Source of the DNA: CAYGWX01 sp964353855 [NCBI: uncultured bacterium]
GTDB taxonomy: Bacteria > Edwardsbacteria > CAYGWX01
NCBI GenBank assembly: GCA_964353855.1
Contig: CAYGWX010000017.1
Coordinates: 1-39,234, forward strand
Length of the DNA: 39,234 nucleotides
Direction: 5' to 3'
A program made the translations under genes and the position numbers. Shown here one piece after another: positions 14,401 to 21,162 of the stretch. A model generated the notes under the pieces. The model was not told where the DNA came from, ran no database searches, and was given only the letters and a program-made list of their open reading frames with translations. The stretch's first letter is position 1; the number at the start of each line of letters is the position of its first letter.

Positions 14401-15606
14401 ATGAGATATTTACGATTCGTCATAATCCCGGCCGTGCTGTTTTTATTGCCCGGAATCGGGCAGGCGGGATGGATACACCAGAACTCGGGGACAACCAATT
14501 ACCTTTATACTGCTCATTTTCCTACTGATGTGCAAACTGGTTATGCAGTGGGATTCTATGGCACAATTCTCAAAACCACGAACGGGGGAGGAGAATGGAC
14601 AAGTCAGAACTCGGGGACAGGCAACAACTTAACCTCCGTCTGTTTTCCCATTGAGGCGCAGACGGGGTATGCGGTTGGAAGGTTCGGCACCATTCTTAAG
14701 ACCACGGACGGGGGAGGAAATTGGGTAAGCCAGAGCTCAAGGACGACGGATGACCTTTGGTCCGTCCACTTTCCCATGAATGTCCAGACCGGGTACGCGG
14801 CAGGAGGAGGAGGCACCATTCTTAAGACTACGGATGGAGGAGCAAACTGGGCAAGGCAGAGCACGGGGACATACGAATGGCTAACCTCCGTCCAATTTCC
14901 TTTAGATACACAGATCGGGTATGTGGCGGGATGGGATGGCACTATTCTTAAGACTTTGGACGGAGGAGGAAATTGGGTAAGCCAGAGCTCGGGGACAAAC
15001 CAATACCTTTACTTCATCAATTTTCCCTTGAATGTACAGACGGGGTATATCGTAGGTACCGGCGGGATTATTCTTAAGACTGCGGACGGAGGAGGGAATT
15101 GGGTGTCCCAGACCTCGGGGACAACCCTATGGCTTACTTCCGTCCAATTTCCCCTGGATGCACAGACCGGGTATGTCGCGGGGGAGGCTGGAATCATCCT
15201 CAAGAGCACTGACGGGGGAGGAAATTGGACGAGCCAGAGCTCAGGAACAACCAACGACCTTCGCTATATACAATTTCCCCTTGATACTCAGACAGGATAT
15301 GCGGCTGGAGAAGGCGGCACAATCCTTAAAAGCACGGATGGGGGAGCCTCTTGGGTTGAAGAAGAGAAAACCGAGTTCAGAGGGCAGAGATTAGAGGTTA
15401 AAATAAAGACAAGGCCGAATCCTTTCGTTTCCTCCGCCACAGTTCCGGGGCAGGAGGGGAAGCGGTTTGAGATGTATGATGTCCTGGGGAGGAAGGTCGG
15501 GGTGTATCTTGGGGACCGAGTGGGAGGGGACCTCGGGCCGGGGGTGTATTTCCTTCGGCAGGAGAAGGGAAGCTGGGCGCCGGTGAGGGTGGTGAAAATA
15601 AGGTAG
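14401..15606 (+). CDS. Secreted seven-bladed YCF48/BNR-type beta-propeller with sorting domain
   Basis: 401 residues. The signal peptide MRYLRFVIIPAVLFLLPG is followed by seven tandem 42-residue repeats (~24-318). Each has the pattern W-x-x-Q-x-S-G-T, F-P, Q-T-G-Y, G-T-I-L-K-T-x-D-G-G, and the last four residues plus the next Trp form an Asp-box (for example TTDGGGNW). Seven blades suggest one closed propeller of the YCF48/sortilin-like type, usually a binding scaffold. A linker derived from a 7-bp repeat (15376-15403) leads to a ~60-residue sorting-type domain (RPNPF, YDVLGRKVG, GPGVYFLR, ending VVKIR). The Shine-Dalgarno aaaggaagaag precedes ATG 14401. The ribosome-binding site, signal peptide and C-terminal domain are nearly the same as in the unrelated hydrolase gene at 16014, so the cassettes are shared. 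Confidence 0.88.
   Translation: MRYLRFVIIPAVLFLLPGIGQAGWIHQNSGTTNYLYTAHFPTDVQTGYAVGFYGTILKTTNGGGEWTSQNSGTGNNLTSVCFPIEAQTGYAVGRFGTILKTTDGGGNWVSQSSRTTDDLWSVHFPMNVQTGYAAGGGGTILKTTDGGANWARQSTGTYEWLTSVQFPLDTQIGYVAGWDGTILKTLDGGGNWVSQSSGTNQYLYFINFPLNVQTGYIVGTGGIILKTADGGGNWVSQTSGTTLWLTSVQFPLDAQTGYVAGEAGIILKSTDGGGNWTSQSSGTTNDLRYIQFPLDTQTGYAAGEGGTILKSTDGGASWVEEEKTEFRGQRLEVKIKTRPNPFVSSATVPGQEGKRFEMYDVLGRKVGVYLGDRVGGDLGPGVYFLRQEKGSWAPVRVVKIR
15376..15403 (+). repeat. 7-bp degenerate tandem repeat inside coding sequence (linker)
   Basis: TTCAGAG, GGCAGAG, ATTAGAG, GTTAAAA in phase. They encode the E-F-R-G-Q-R-L-E-V-K linker between the propeller and the sorting domain. Confidence 0.65.
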
Positions 15607-15666
15607 GAAAATCTCCCCTAACCCCCCTTTTCCAAAGGGGGAGATGGGGAGGGTGGTGAAGATAAG
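15585..15666 (+). repeat. Hairpin element flanked by 18-bp direct repeats
   Basis: An 18-nt sequence at 15585-15602 (end of the propeller gene) recurs at 15649-15666 with one mismatch. Between them lies a REP-like hairpin (cccccttt 15623-15630 with aaaggggg 15634-15641). The second copy, not the first, continues into sequence shared with the region after the hydrolase gene at 18026. Confidence 0.65.
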
Positions 15667-15681
15667 ATAAAAGACCCATTG

Positions 15682-15716
15682 TAAATTGATAATTGTAAAT
15701 TTTAAATTTCAAATTG
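15682..15716 (+). repeat. 7-bp tandem repeat (TAAATTK)
   Basis: TAAATTG, ATAATTG, TAAATTT, TAAATTT, CAAATTG in phase. A homologous array lies at 18059-18093. Confidence 0.8.
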
Positions 15717-15732
15717 AATGAAGAAACGGAGA

Positions 15733-15990
15733 GATCCTGAAACAAGTTCAGGATGACGGGACTTAGGAGAGGGAGAGATCCTGAAACGAGTTCAGGATGA
15801 CGGGACTTGGGAGAGGGAGAGATCCTGAAACGAGTTCAGGATGACGGGACTTGGGAGAGGGAGAGATCCTGAAACAAGTTCAGGATGACGGGACTTGGGA
15901 GAGGGAGAGATCCTGAAACAAGTTCAGGATGACGAGACTTGGGGGAGGGAGAGATTCGGAAACGAGTTCAGAATGACGAGGGACAGAGAG
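15733..15990 (+). repeat. 44-bp tandem repeat with palindromic core, six units
   Basis: Units begin at 15733, 15777, 15821, 15865, 15909 and 15953, exactly 44 nt apart. Each core is atcctgaa, a 5-nt loop (acaag or acgag), ttcaggat, followed by a gacgggacttgggagaggga-type spacer. The last unit is diverged and runs into the Shine-Dalgarno of the next gene. Spacers are near-identical, so this is not a CRISPR. The core belongs to a common intergenic repeat type. A single unit occurs at 18110-18136. Confidence 0.9.
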
Positions 15991-16013
15991 AAAAGCACGG
16001 AAAGGAGAAAGCG

Positions 16014-18047
16014 ATGAAAAACCTACGATTCATCTTGATCCCGGCCGTGCTGTTTTTATTGTCATATCAGACAGATGCCCAGCAGAACCTGCGGGCGTGG
16101 TTCGTCAGGGGGCAGACGTTCCTGCTGTGGGAGCATTCCGGGACGCCGCCCCGGACCTACGAAGTCTACACCGCGAGCCAGCCCATCCGCTCGCTCCGCA
16201 ACGCGGTCTGGGCCGAGAGGGTCGTGTCCGCAGAGGCCGCAAACCGCAGGGTGTGGGACCTGCTGCCCAACGCGCGATGGAAGCTTCCCGATACCGTAGG
16301 CGGGACCGTCACGGTCGGGACCAACGAAGCCTATGCCGTGCTCACTCCCATGGCCCAGGACTCCATCTACGTCGCAGTCGTCCGAACCGGTGACACGGTC
16401 GTGACCAGCGCCAACACCGCAGGGCCGGTGAGACAAAGGGTCGAGGCCATCCTGCCCACGATCCAGCATCAGGACACCTCGGTCACGATCTACGGGCACT
16501 GGATAGACGGCAGGGCGGATTACAACGGGGGAAGGGCAGACTATCCTCCGATGGCGAATCAATACGGCAACGGGACCGGGCACAACTTCGCGGTCTGGGA
16601 GCCCAGGGGGGGAAGGCCGCCGGGCAGGATGCCCTTAGTGATGGCCATCCACGGGGGGTACGGGAACCTGATGCACATGAGACCCCTGGCCTTCTTCTAC
16701 ACCCTGATCACGGACGGGCTGGTGGCCACGTTCGACGACGGGATGGGGGTCCCGGATACCGGAGGAGTCACCTACACCAACACCCACTGGATCGGGTACT
16801 GGAACGGGCTCAACCGCTTCCTGCCCTACAATCCCCCGGACACTGCCGTGGTCGTGGATTTCACCGTAAGACGGGTACGCTGGGAGGTGAACTATCTCCT
16901 GGCCAACCTGCCATTAGACTCCTTGCGGGTCTCTGTCATGGGCCCTTCGATGGGCGGGAGGGGAACCCTGCTTTACACCCAGATCGTGCCCATCCGGACC
17001 AGCGCCGGGATCGCCTACGTGGTGCGGTTCTCAGGGCCGATGGGCTCGAAAGGCGACACAATGCTTTTCGGGACCCCGAGCCAGAACCTCCGAACCACGT
17101 TCCCCGGGTCCCCGGGGATCTGGAACGTGGTGAACCAGACCTGGCGGACGAGCCAGCCCCACGCGGACTGGCCTCTGACCGTGGCCGTGTGCGGGAAGAA
17201 CGACACGCTCGCGGCCTGGGGAGAGAAGCCCGCGGCGTACCGACAATTAGACTCCGCGCGGGTCGGGTTCCAGCTCTACTGGGACGAGCGGGAGCACACG
17301 GTGTGGAACAACGGGCATTTCGTGCTCTCAGCACGGAGCCGGGCCTCGTACTTGACCCCGTTCCGGGCCAACCAGTCCTATCCCGCGTTCTCGGGCACGG
17401 ACCTGGACACGCTCACCCCCGGACGCCAGCCCGACCCGGGGAACGGGGATCCCGGAAACGGCGACCCTTGGGGGACGTGGGGTGGGTATCTGGAGTGGGA
17501 CAAGGATAGCATTTTTGACACAAGGTACGTCTGGAGGGTGAAAATCAGGGTCGTGACCAACTCCCCAATCCCCTGTGATAATTCTCCATCCCCGATCATT
17601 CGATGCTCGGTGACGCCCAGAAGGCCTCAATTTTTTTCCCCTCGGCCCGGCATGGGATTTCGGTATCGTCTCATTGATACCCTTGGAAACATCGTTCAAG
17701 AGGGTACCGTGTTCTCAGACAGCTTCAGCGTAACGGTTCCCAACCTCACCTTTCTCTCCTCCTCACGATGGCTTGAAATTCAAGCGGCTATTCCGGGGGT
17801 CGAAAATGAGAACACAAAAGAAGGGACGGTCAAAGGCCTGCCTTACAAAGCCAGCCCCAACCCCTTTGCAAGCTTCGCCACCATCCCAGGACAGGAGGGG
17901 AAGCGATTTGAGATGTACGATGTGATGGGACGGAGGATTGGGATTTATCCTGGAAACCGCATAGGGTGGGACCTCGGGCCGGGGGTGTACTTCCTAAGGG
18001 AGGAGAAGGAGAACGGAGCGCCGGTGAGGGTGGTGAAGATAAGATAA
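16014..18047 (+). CDS. Secreted alpha/beta hydrolase (putative esterase) with sorting domain
   Basis: 677 residues from ATG 16014 (Shine-Dalgarno aaaggagaaa). The upstream extension to 15939 translates repeat DNA and is rejected. The signal peptide MKNLRFILIPAVLFLLSYQT is followed by a fibronectin-III-like segment (~25-150). An alpha/beta-hydrolase region of ~200-450 follows: PLVMAIHGGYGN (oxyanion-side HGG, 213-215), nucleophile motif G-P-S312-M-G-G, a possible acid Asp397 in CGKNDTLA, and a His at 428 or 435. A Gly/Pro/Asp/Asn linker (~471-487) leads to a beta-rich region and the short sorting domain (SPNPF, YDVMGRRIG, GPGVYFLR, ending VVKIR). The layout resembles esterases or PHB-depolymerase-like secreted hydrolases; the substrate is unknown. 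No own promoter is recognised, so it may be read from 14308 through the repeat array. Confidence 0.82.
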   Translation: MKNLRFILIPAVLFLLSYQTDAQQNLRAWFVRGQTFLLWEHSGTPPRTYEVYTASQPIRSLRNAVWAERVVSAEAANRRVWDLLPNARWKLPDTVGGTVTVGTNEAYAVLTPMAQDSIYVAVVRTGDTVVTSANTAGPVRQRVEAILPTIQHQDTSVTIYGHWIDGRADYNGGRADYPPMANQYGNGTGHNFAVWEPRGGRPPGRMPLVMAIHGGYGNLMHMRPLAFFYTLITDGLVATFDDGMGVPDTGGVTYTNTHWIGYWNGLNRFLPYNPPDTAVVVDFTVRRVRWEVNYLLANLPLDSLRVSVMGPSMGGRGTLLYTQIVPIRTSAGIAYVVRFSGPMGSKGDTMLFGTPSQNLRTTFPGSPGIWNVVNQTWRTSQPHADWPLTVAVCGKNDTLAAWGEKPAAYRQLDSARVGFQLYWDEREHTVWNNGHFVLSARSRASYLTPFRANQSYPAFSGTDLDTLTPGRQPDPGNGDPGNGDPWGTWGGYLEWDKDSIFDTRYVWRVKIRVVTNSPIPCDNSPSPIIRCSVTPRRPQFFSPRPGMGFRYRLIDTLGNIVQEGTVFSDSFSVTVPNLTFLSSSRWLEIQAAIPGVENENTKEGTVKGLPYKASPNPFASFATIPGQEGKRFEMYDVMGRRIGIYPGNRIGWDLGPGVYFLREEKENGAPVRVVKIR

Positions 18048-18136
18048 AAGACTCATTGAAAATTGTTAATTGAAAATTTGAAATTTCAAATTGAATGAAG
18101 AAACGTAGAGATCCTGAAACAAGTTCAGGATGACGG
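18026..18136 (+). repeat. Second copy of the 111-bp 3'-end/intergenic segment
   Basis: Matches 15649-15759 over 111 nt without gaps and, by eye, with six mismatches. It covers the last codons of the gene, an AT-rich 7-bp array (18059-18093: AAAATTG, TTAATTG, AAAATTT, GAAATTT, CAAATTG) and one palindromic unit (18111-18131). Confidence 0.85.
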
Positions 18137-18154
18137 AATAATTGGCTTGGAAAG

Positions 18155-18188
18155 GAAAGGGCGGCTGGGGCCGCCCTTTCTCCTTTTT
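18155..18188 (+). terminator. Rho-independent terminator after hydrolase gene
   Basis: A 10-bp stem (18155-18164 with 18171-18180), 6-nt loop, followed by tcc and TTTTT (18184-18188). Confidence 0.85.
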
Positions 18189-18262
18189 GAGGGAACCCGG
18201 AAGGGCAAGGGGGTGTTTACTTATACAGCAACGCCCATAAGCCCTAAAGAAAGAGAATCCCG

Positions 18263-18943
18263 ATGAAGACCATACTGATCGTAGACGAAGATAAAGCCTT
18301 CACCGAGGGCCTGAGGAAGGCCCTCATCGCCCAGGACAAGTTCCTCCGGATCCTGACCTCAGAGGACCACTGGAATGCGGCCAGAACCCTGTCCACGGAC
18401 AACGTGGACCTGGTGGTCGCGGGCCTCCAGGAGCCCCTGGGGAAGGACTGGAACTTCCTCTCCACCATGGGCAAGACCTACTCCGACGTCCCGGTCATCG
18501 CGGTCTGCGCGACCTGCCCGCCGGAGGTCCACCGGGCCCTCTGCTCCCAGGGCTTCTACCGCTGTTTCGTGAAGCCCGTGGAGACCCGGGCCCTGGTCGA
18601 GGCCGTCCGCGAGGTCCTGAACGGCGCCCGGGAGGGATACCTGACCGGCCTCTCCCTGGGGTCGCTGCTCCAGATCGTGGAGATGGAAAAGAAGACCTGC
18701 ACCCTGAAGGTGGAGTCCGCGGACCGGGAGGGCCACCTTTACATTAAGGACGGGGACCTGATGGACGCCGAGGCCGGGGAGGTCATCGGCAGCGAGGCGG
18801 CGTTCGAGATGATGACCTGGGAAGAGACCCGGACCGAGATCCAGGGGACCTGCTGGAAGACAGAGCGGAAGATCCCCTACTCCCTGAGCCACCTGCTCCT
18901 GGAAGCCCTGCGCAGGAAGGACGAAGCAGTAAGAACAGTTTAG
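18263..18943 (+). CDS. Receiver-like domain lacking the phospho-acceptor Asp, fused to DUF4388/PATAN-like domain
   Basis: 226 residues. Residues 1-~125 have the CheY-like receiver pattern: ILIVDEDKAF (acidic pocket Asp8, Glu9 and Asp10), strand 3 VDLVVAGLQEPLG, strand 4 VPVIAVCAT, and FVKPVE with the conserved Lys. At strand 3, where LVVTDL is expected, the sequence reads VVAGL, so the phosphorylatable Asp is Gly54. Residues ~135-226 (GYLTGLSLGSLLQIVEMEKKTCTLKV, GHLYIKDGDLMDAEAG) fit DUF4388/PATAN, a domain common in gliding and signalling proteins, here without a DNA-binding domain. It lies alone between two terminators. The Shine-Dalgarno is weak and no clear promoter is seen. I infer a phosphorylation-independent signalling or adaptor protein. 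Confidence 0.82.
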   Translation: MKTILIVDEDKAFTEGLRKALIAQDKFLRILTSEDHWNAARTLSTDNVDLVVAGLQEPLGKDWNFLSTMGKTYSDVPVIAVCATCPPEVHRALCSQGFYRCFVKPVETRALVEAVREVLNGAREGYLTGLSLGSLLQIVEMEKKTCTLKVESADREGHLYIKDGDLMDAEAGEVIGSEAAFEMMTWEETRTEIQGTCWKTERKIPYSLSHLLLEALRRKDEAVRTV

Positions 18944-18986
18944 ACGGTTGGACGGATAAAACCAATACAAACAGACCTTTTTTGAG

Positions 18987-19015
18987 AAAACCCCTTGACA
19001 GCACAAGGGGTTTTT
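18987..19015 (+). terminator. Terminator of the receiver gene, overlapping the next promoter
   Basis: An 11-bp stem aaaaccccttg (18987-18997) with caaggggtttt (19004-19014), loop acagca, then T. The TTGACA -35 box of the following promoter (18995-19000) lies inside the stem-loop, and the T-run falls in the promoter spacer. Confidence 0.8.
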
Positions 19016-19024
19016 CGTTATAAT
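18995..19024 (+). promoter_or_regulatory. Sigma-70-type promoter of the SAM-riboswitch operon
   Basis: TTGACA (18995-19000), 18-nt spacer, perfect TATAAT (19019-19024). Transcription should begin at about 19031, right at the 5' strand of riboswitch helix P1. Confidence 0.85.
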
Positions 19025-19031
19025 CTTCCCA

Positions 19032-19163
19032 TCTTCTTATCCAGAGCGGTGGAGGGACAGGCCCGAAGAAACCGCGGCAACCGTTCCGTCGCGCTTTTTT
19101 AACAAGACGGAAGCCAGGTGCCAAATCCTGCCCCCTGAGTTGTCGGGGGGAGAGATGAGAGGA
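19032..19163 (+). promoter_or_regulatory. SAM-I (S-box) riboswitch aptamer
   Basis: Conserved S-box sequence is readable: ccagagcggtggaggga, cggcaaccg, ccaggtgccaaatcc and a closing gagagatgag. P1 pairs 19032-19041 with 19154-19163 (10 bp with wobbles). P2 is gcggt/accgc. P3 pairs ttccgtc 19084-19090 with gacggaa 19106-19112. P4 is the ccccct/gggggg pair (19131-19136 with 19145-19150). The 3' P1 strand overlaps 19157-19166, which can alternatively pair with 19190-19199, the 5' arm of the terminator. SAM binding should stabilise P1, free the terminator and switch the operon off. The downstream genes (hom, metY, metX) fit methionine control. Confidence 0.95.
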
Positions 19164-19189
19164 GGGGATTCAGGCTCGCTCCATGCGGA

Positions 19190-19220
19190 CCCTCTTCTCG
19201 GAAGAGGGCTGTTTCATTTT
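19190..19220 (+). terminator. Riboswitch-controlled transcription terminator
   Basis: ccctcttc (19190-19197), loop tcg, gaagaggg (19201-19208), then the U-rich ctgtttcatttt. Its 5' arm competes with the antiterminator strand 19157-19166 (10 pairs, one G-T). Confidence 0.85.
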
Positions 19221-19251
19221 GGATTTTGGATTTGGGAATGCGGATTTCGGA
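19217..19251 (+). repeat. 7-bp tandem repeat in the bioY leader
   Basis: TTTTGGA, TTTTGGA, TTTGGGA, ATGCGGA, TTTCGGA in phase. It lies between the riboswitch terminator and the bioY ribosome-binding site, so it forms part of the read-through mRNA. Confidence 0.8.
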
Positions 19252-19273
19252 ATAAATAACAAAGGAGGAAAAG

Positions 19274-19858
19274 GTGAGTCAAAGCATTTCTGCAACAACC
19301 ATCTGGACGAGAGAAGTCATCATCGGCGCTTCGGCGAGGAAGATCCTGGGGGTGGGGCTGTTCTTTATGCTCACGGCCCTGGGGGCGTTCGTGAGGATCC
19401 CCCTGCCCTGGACCCCGGTTCCGGTCACGCTGCAGACCCTGTTCGTGCTCCTCGGGGGCCTGGCCCTGGGCGGTGGATTGGGAAGCCTCTCCGGCCTCGC
19501 CTACCTCGGGATCGGGGCCCTGGGCCTCCCGATCTTCGCCGGAGCTGCGGGCGGGTTCGGCGTCCTGGCCGGGCCGACCGGAGGGTACCTCATCGCCTTC
19601 CCAATCGCCTCCTGGGTCGTGGGACGTGCCGCGGGCAGGGAGGCGGGGTGGCTGAGGGCTTCGCTGGCCGTGCTCCTCGGAACGCTGGTCATCTACGTCA
19701 TGGGCGCGGGGAACCTTGCGATCATCCTGAACTGCGGGCCGGGAAAGGCGTTCCAGCTGGGGGTCCTGCCCTTCGTCGTGGGGGACGCGCTCAAGGCCGC
19801 GCTGGCCCTGGGGCTCTATCAAGGCTGCCGGGCGAGGCTTAAGGAGTTATTCCGCTAA
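19274..19858 (+). CDS. bioY: BioY-family biotin transporter substrate-binding subunit
   Basis: 194 residues, strongly hydrophobic with about six membrane helices. The BioY hallmark TPVPVTLQTLFVLLGG (~47-62) is present, together with GLAYLGIGALGLPIF and GPTGGYLIAF. BioY proteins are S components that import biotin, alone or with an ECF energizing module; no ECF genes are here. The start is GTG 19274 with Shine-Dalgarno aaaggagg. It is the first gene after the SAM riboswitch and 1 nt from hom. Placement under a SAM switch is unusual. A link through SAM use in biotin synthesis, or simple operon hitch-hiking, is possible. Family is sure; biotin specificity is likely but untested. Confidence 0.92.
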   Translation: MSQSISATTIWTREVIIGASARKILGVGLFFMLTALGAFVRIPLPWTPVPVTLQTLFVLLGGLALGGGLGSLSGLAYLGIGALGLPIFAGAAGGFGVLAGPTGGYLIAFPIASWVVGRAAGREAGWLRASLAVLLGTLVIYVMGAGNLAIILNCGPGKAFQLGVLPFVVGDALKAALALGLYQGCRARLKELFR

Positions 19859-19859
19859 G

Positions 19860-21158
19860 GTGGAACCGGATACCGTCAACGTCGGATTGCTGGGCTGCGG
19901 GGTGGTGGGCACCGGGGTCTTAAAGCTCCTCGCCCAGCGGGGAGGGCTGCTCGCCCGGGAGGAGGGAGTCTCCTTCCAGGTGAAGCGCATCGCCGTCAAG
20001 CAGAAGGACAAGCCCCGCGACCCGGTGGTAAACCGCTCCCTTCTGACGGACGACCTCCTCTCCGTGGCCGGGGACCCCGGGGTGGACCTGGTGGTGGAGG
20101 TGATGGGGGGAAAGGAGCCCGCGCTCACGGCCCTGCGACGGGCCCTGGAGGCCGGGAAAGACGTGGTCACAGCCAACAAGCTGGTCCTGGCTGAGGACGG
20201 TGAGGCGCTGGAGGCACTGGCCCGGGAGAAGGGTAGGTTTCTGGCCTACGAGGGAAGCGTGGCCGCGGCCATCCCGATCATCCAGGCCCTGGACCGGGGC
20301 ATGGTGGCCGAAAAATTCACCAGCATCCTGGGGATCCTGAACGGGACCACGAACTACATCCTGTGCACCATGGAACGGGAGGGCCTGTCCTATGCCGAGG
20401 CTCTGAAACAGGCCCAGGAGAAGGGCTTCGCCGAGGCCGACCCCACCCTCGACGTCTCCGGGATGGACGCCGTCCAGAAACTGGCCATCCTGGTGCGCAA
20501 GGCCTTCGGCATCGCCATCCACCCCGAACGGATATCCCGAAAAGGAATCGAAGGGGTCACCACCCTGGACATCGAGAACGCCGGACAGTTCGGATACCGG
20601 ATCAAGCTTCTGGGCATCGCCCGGAGGACCGATGGAAAAGTGGAGGTGGGATTGGAGCCCACCCTGGTATCCAAGCGCCACATCCTGGCCGATGTCTGGG
20701 ACGAGATGAATGCCGTCTCCCTGGTCGGCGAGAACTGCGGCCCACTTTTATTCTACGGCCGGGGGGCCGGACAATTGCCCACCGCCAACGCTGTGCTCGC
20801 GGACATGGTCGCCCTGGCCAAGCTGCGTCGGTCAGGCGGAGAAGCCGGGCGGCTGATGCCTAAAGGCCGGGTGGAGCACCTGGAGGTCCTGCCCAAGGAG
20901 GAGGCCGAGGCCCGGTTCTACCTGCGGTTCGCGCTCACCGAACTGGGCGGGGCGAGCTCCAAGGTCACGGCCCTGCTGGAGGCCAGCGAGGTGCGGGTGG
21001 CCAAGATGATCAAGACCGAGCTGGCCGGGGGAAAGCAGTCCAGCCTGGTCATCCTCACCCATCGGGTGAGGGAGGGCACGCTCCGGGAAACCCTCCGGGA
21101 GGCCGGGGAAATGAAGTTCGTCCTGGAGGTGCCGACCGTGATCCGGATCGAGGACTGA
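19860..21158 (+). CDS. hom: Homoserine dehydrogenase
   Basis: 432 residues. It reduces aspartate semialdehyde to homoserine at the branch towards methionine and threonine. Visible: the NAD(P)-binding VNVGLLGCGVVGTGVLKLL, VVTANKLVL, YEGSVAAAIPIIQAL, and the catalytic region GILNGTTNYILCTM through FAEADPTLDVSGMDAVQKLAIL. A C-terminal ACT-like regulatory part (~345-432, FALTELGGASSKVTALLEAS) suggests feedback control. The start is GTG 19860, with aaggag 13 nt upstream. No thrB or thrC follows, so in this operon homoserine goes to methionine via metX/metY. Confidence 0.95.
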   Translation: MEPDTVNVGLLGCGVVGTGVLKLLAQRGGLLAREEGVSFQVKRIAVKQKDKPRDPVVNRSLLTDDLLSVAGDPGVDLVVEVMGGKEPALTALRRALEAGKDVVTANKLVLAEDGEALEALAREKGRFLAYEGSVAAAIPIIQALDRGMVAEKFTSILGILNGTTNYILCTMEREGLSYAEALKQAQEKGFAEADPTLDVSGMDAVQKLAILVRKAFGIAIHPERISRKGIEGVTTLDIENAGQFGYRIKLLGIARRTDGKVEVGLEPTLVSKRHILADVWDEMNAVSLVGENCGPLLFYGRGAGQLPTANAVLADMVALAKLRRSGGEAGRLMPKGRVEHLEVLPKEEAEARFYLRFALTELGGASSKVTALLEASEVRVAKMIKTELAGGKQSSLVILTHRVREGTLRETLREAGEMKFVLEVPTVIRIED

Positions 21159-21162
21159 CGCC

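Noticed and set aside
15733-15990. CRISPR array
   Set aside because: Both repeat and spacer parts are near-identical in all units, with no unique spacers and no cas genes. It is a simple tandem array with a palindromic core.
15939-16013. Longer start for the hydrolase gene
   Set aside because: The added residues (KRVQNDEG type) are a translation of the last 44-bp repeat unit. ATG 16014 has a good Shine-Dalgarno and opens a signal peptide.
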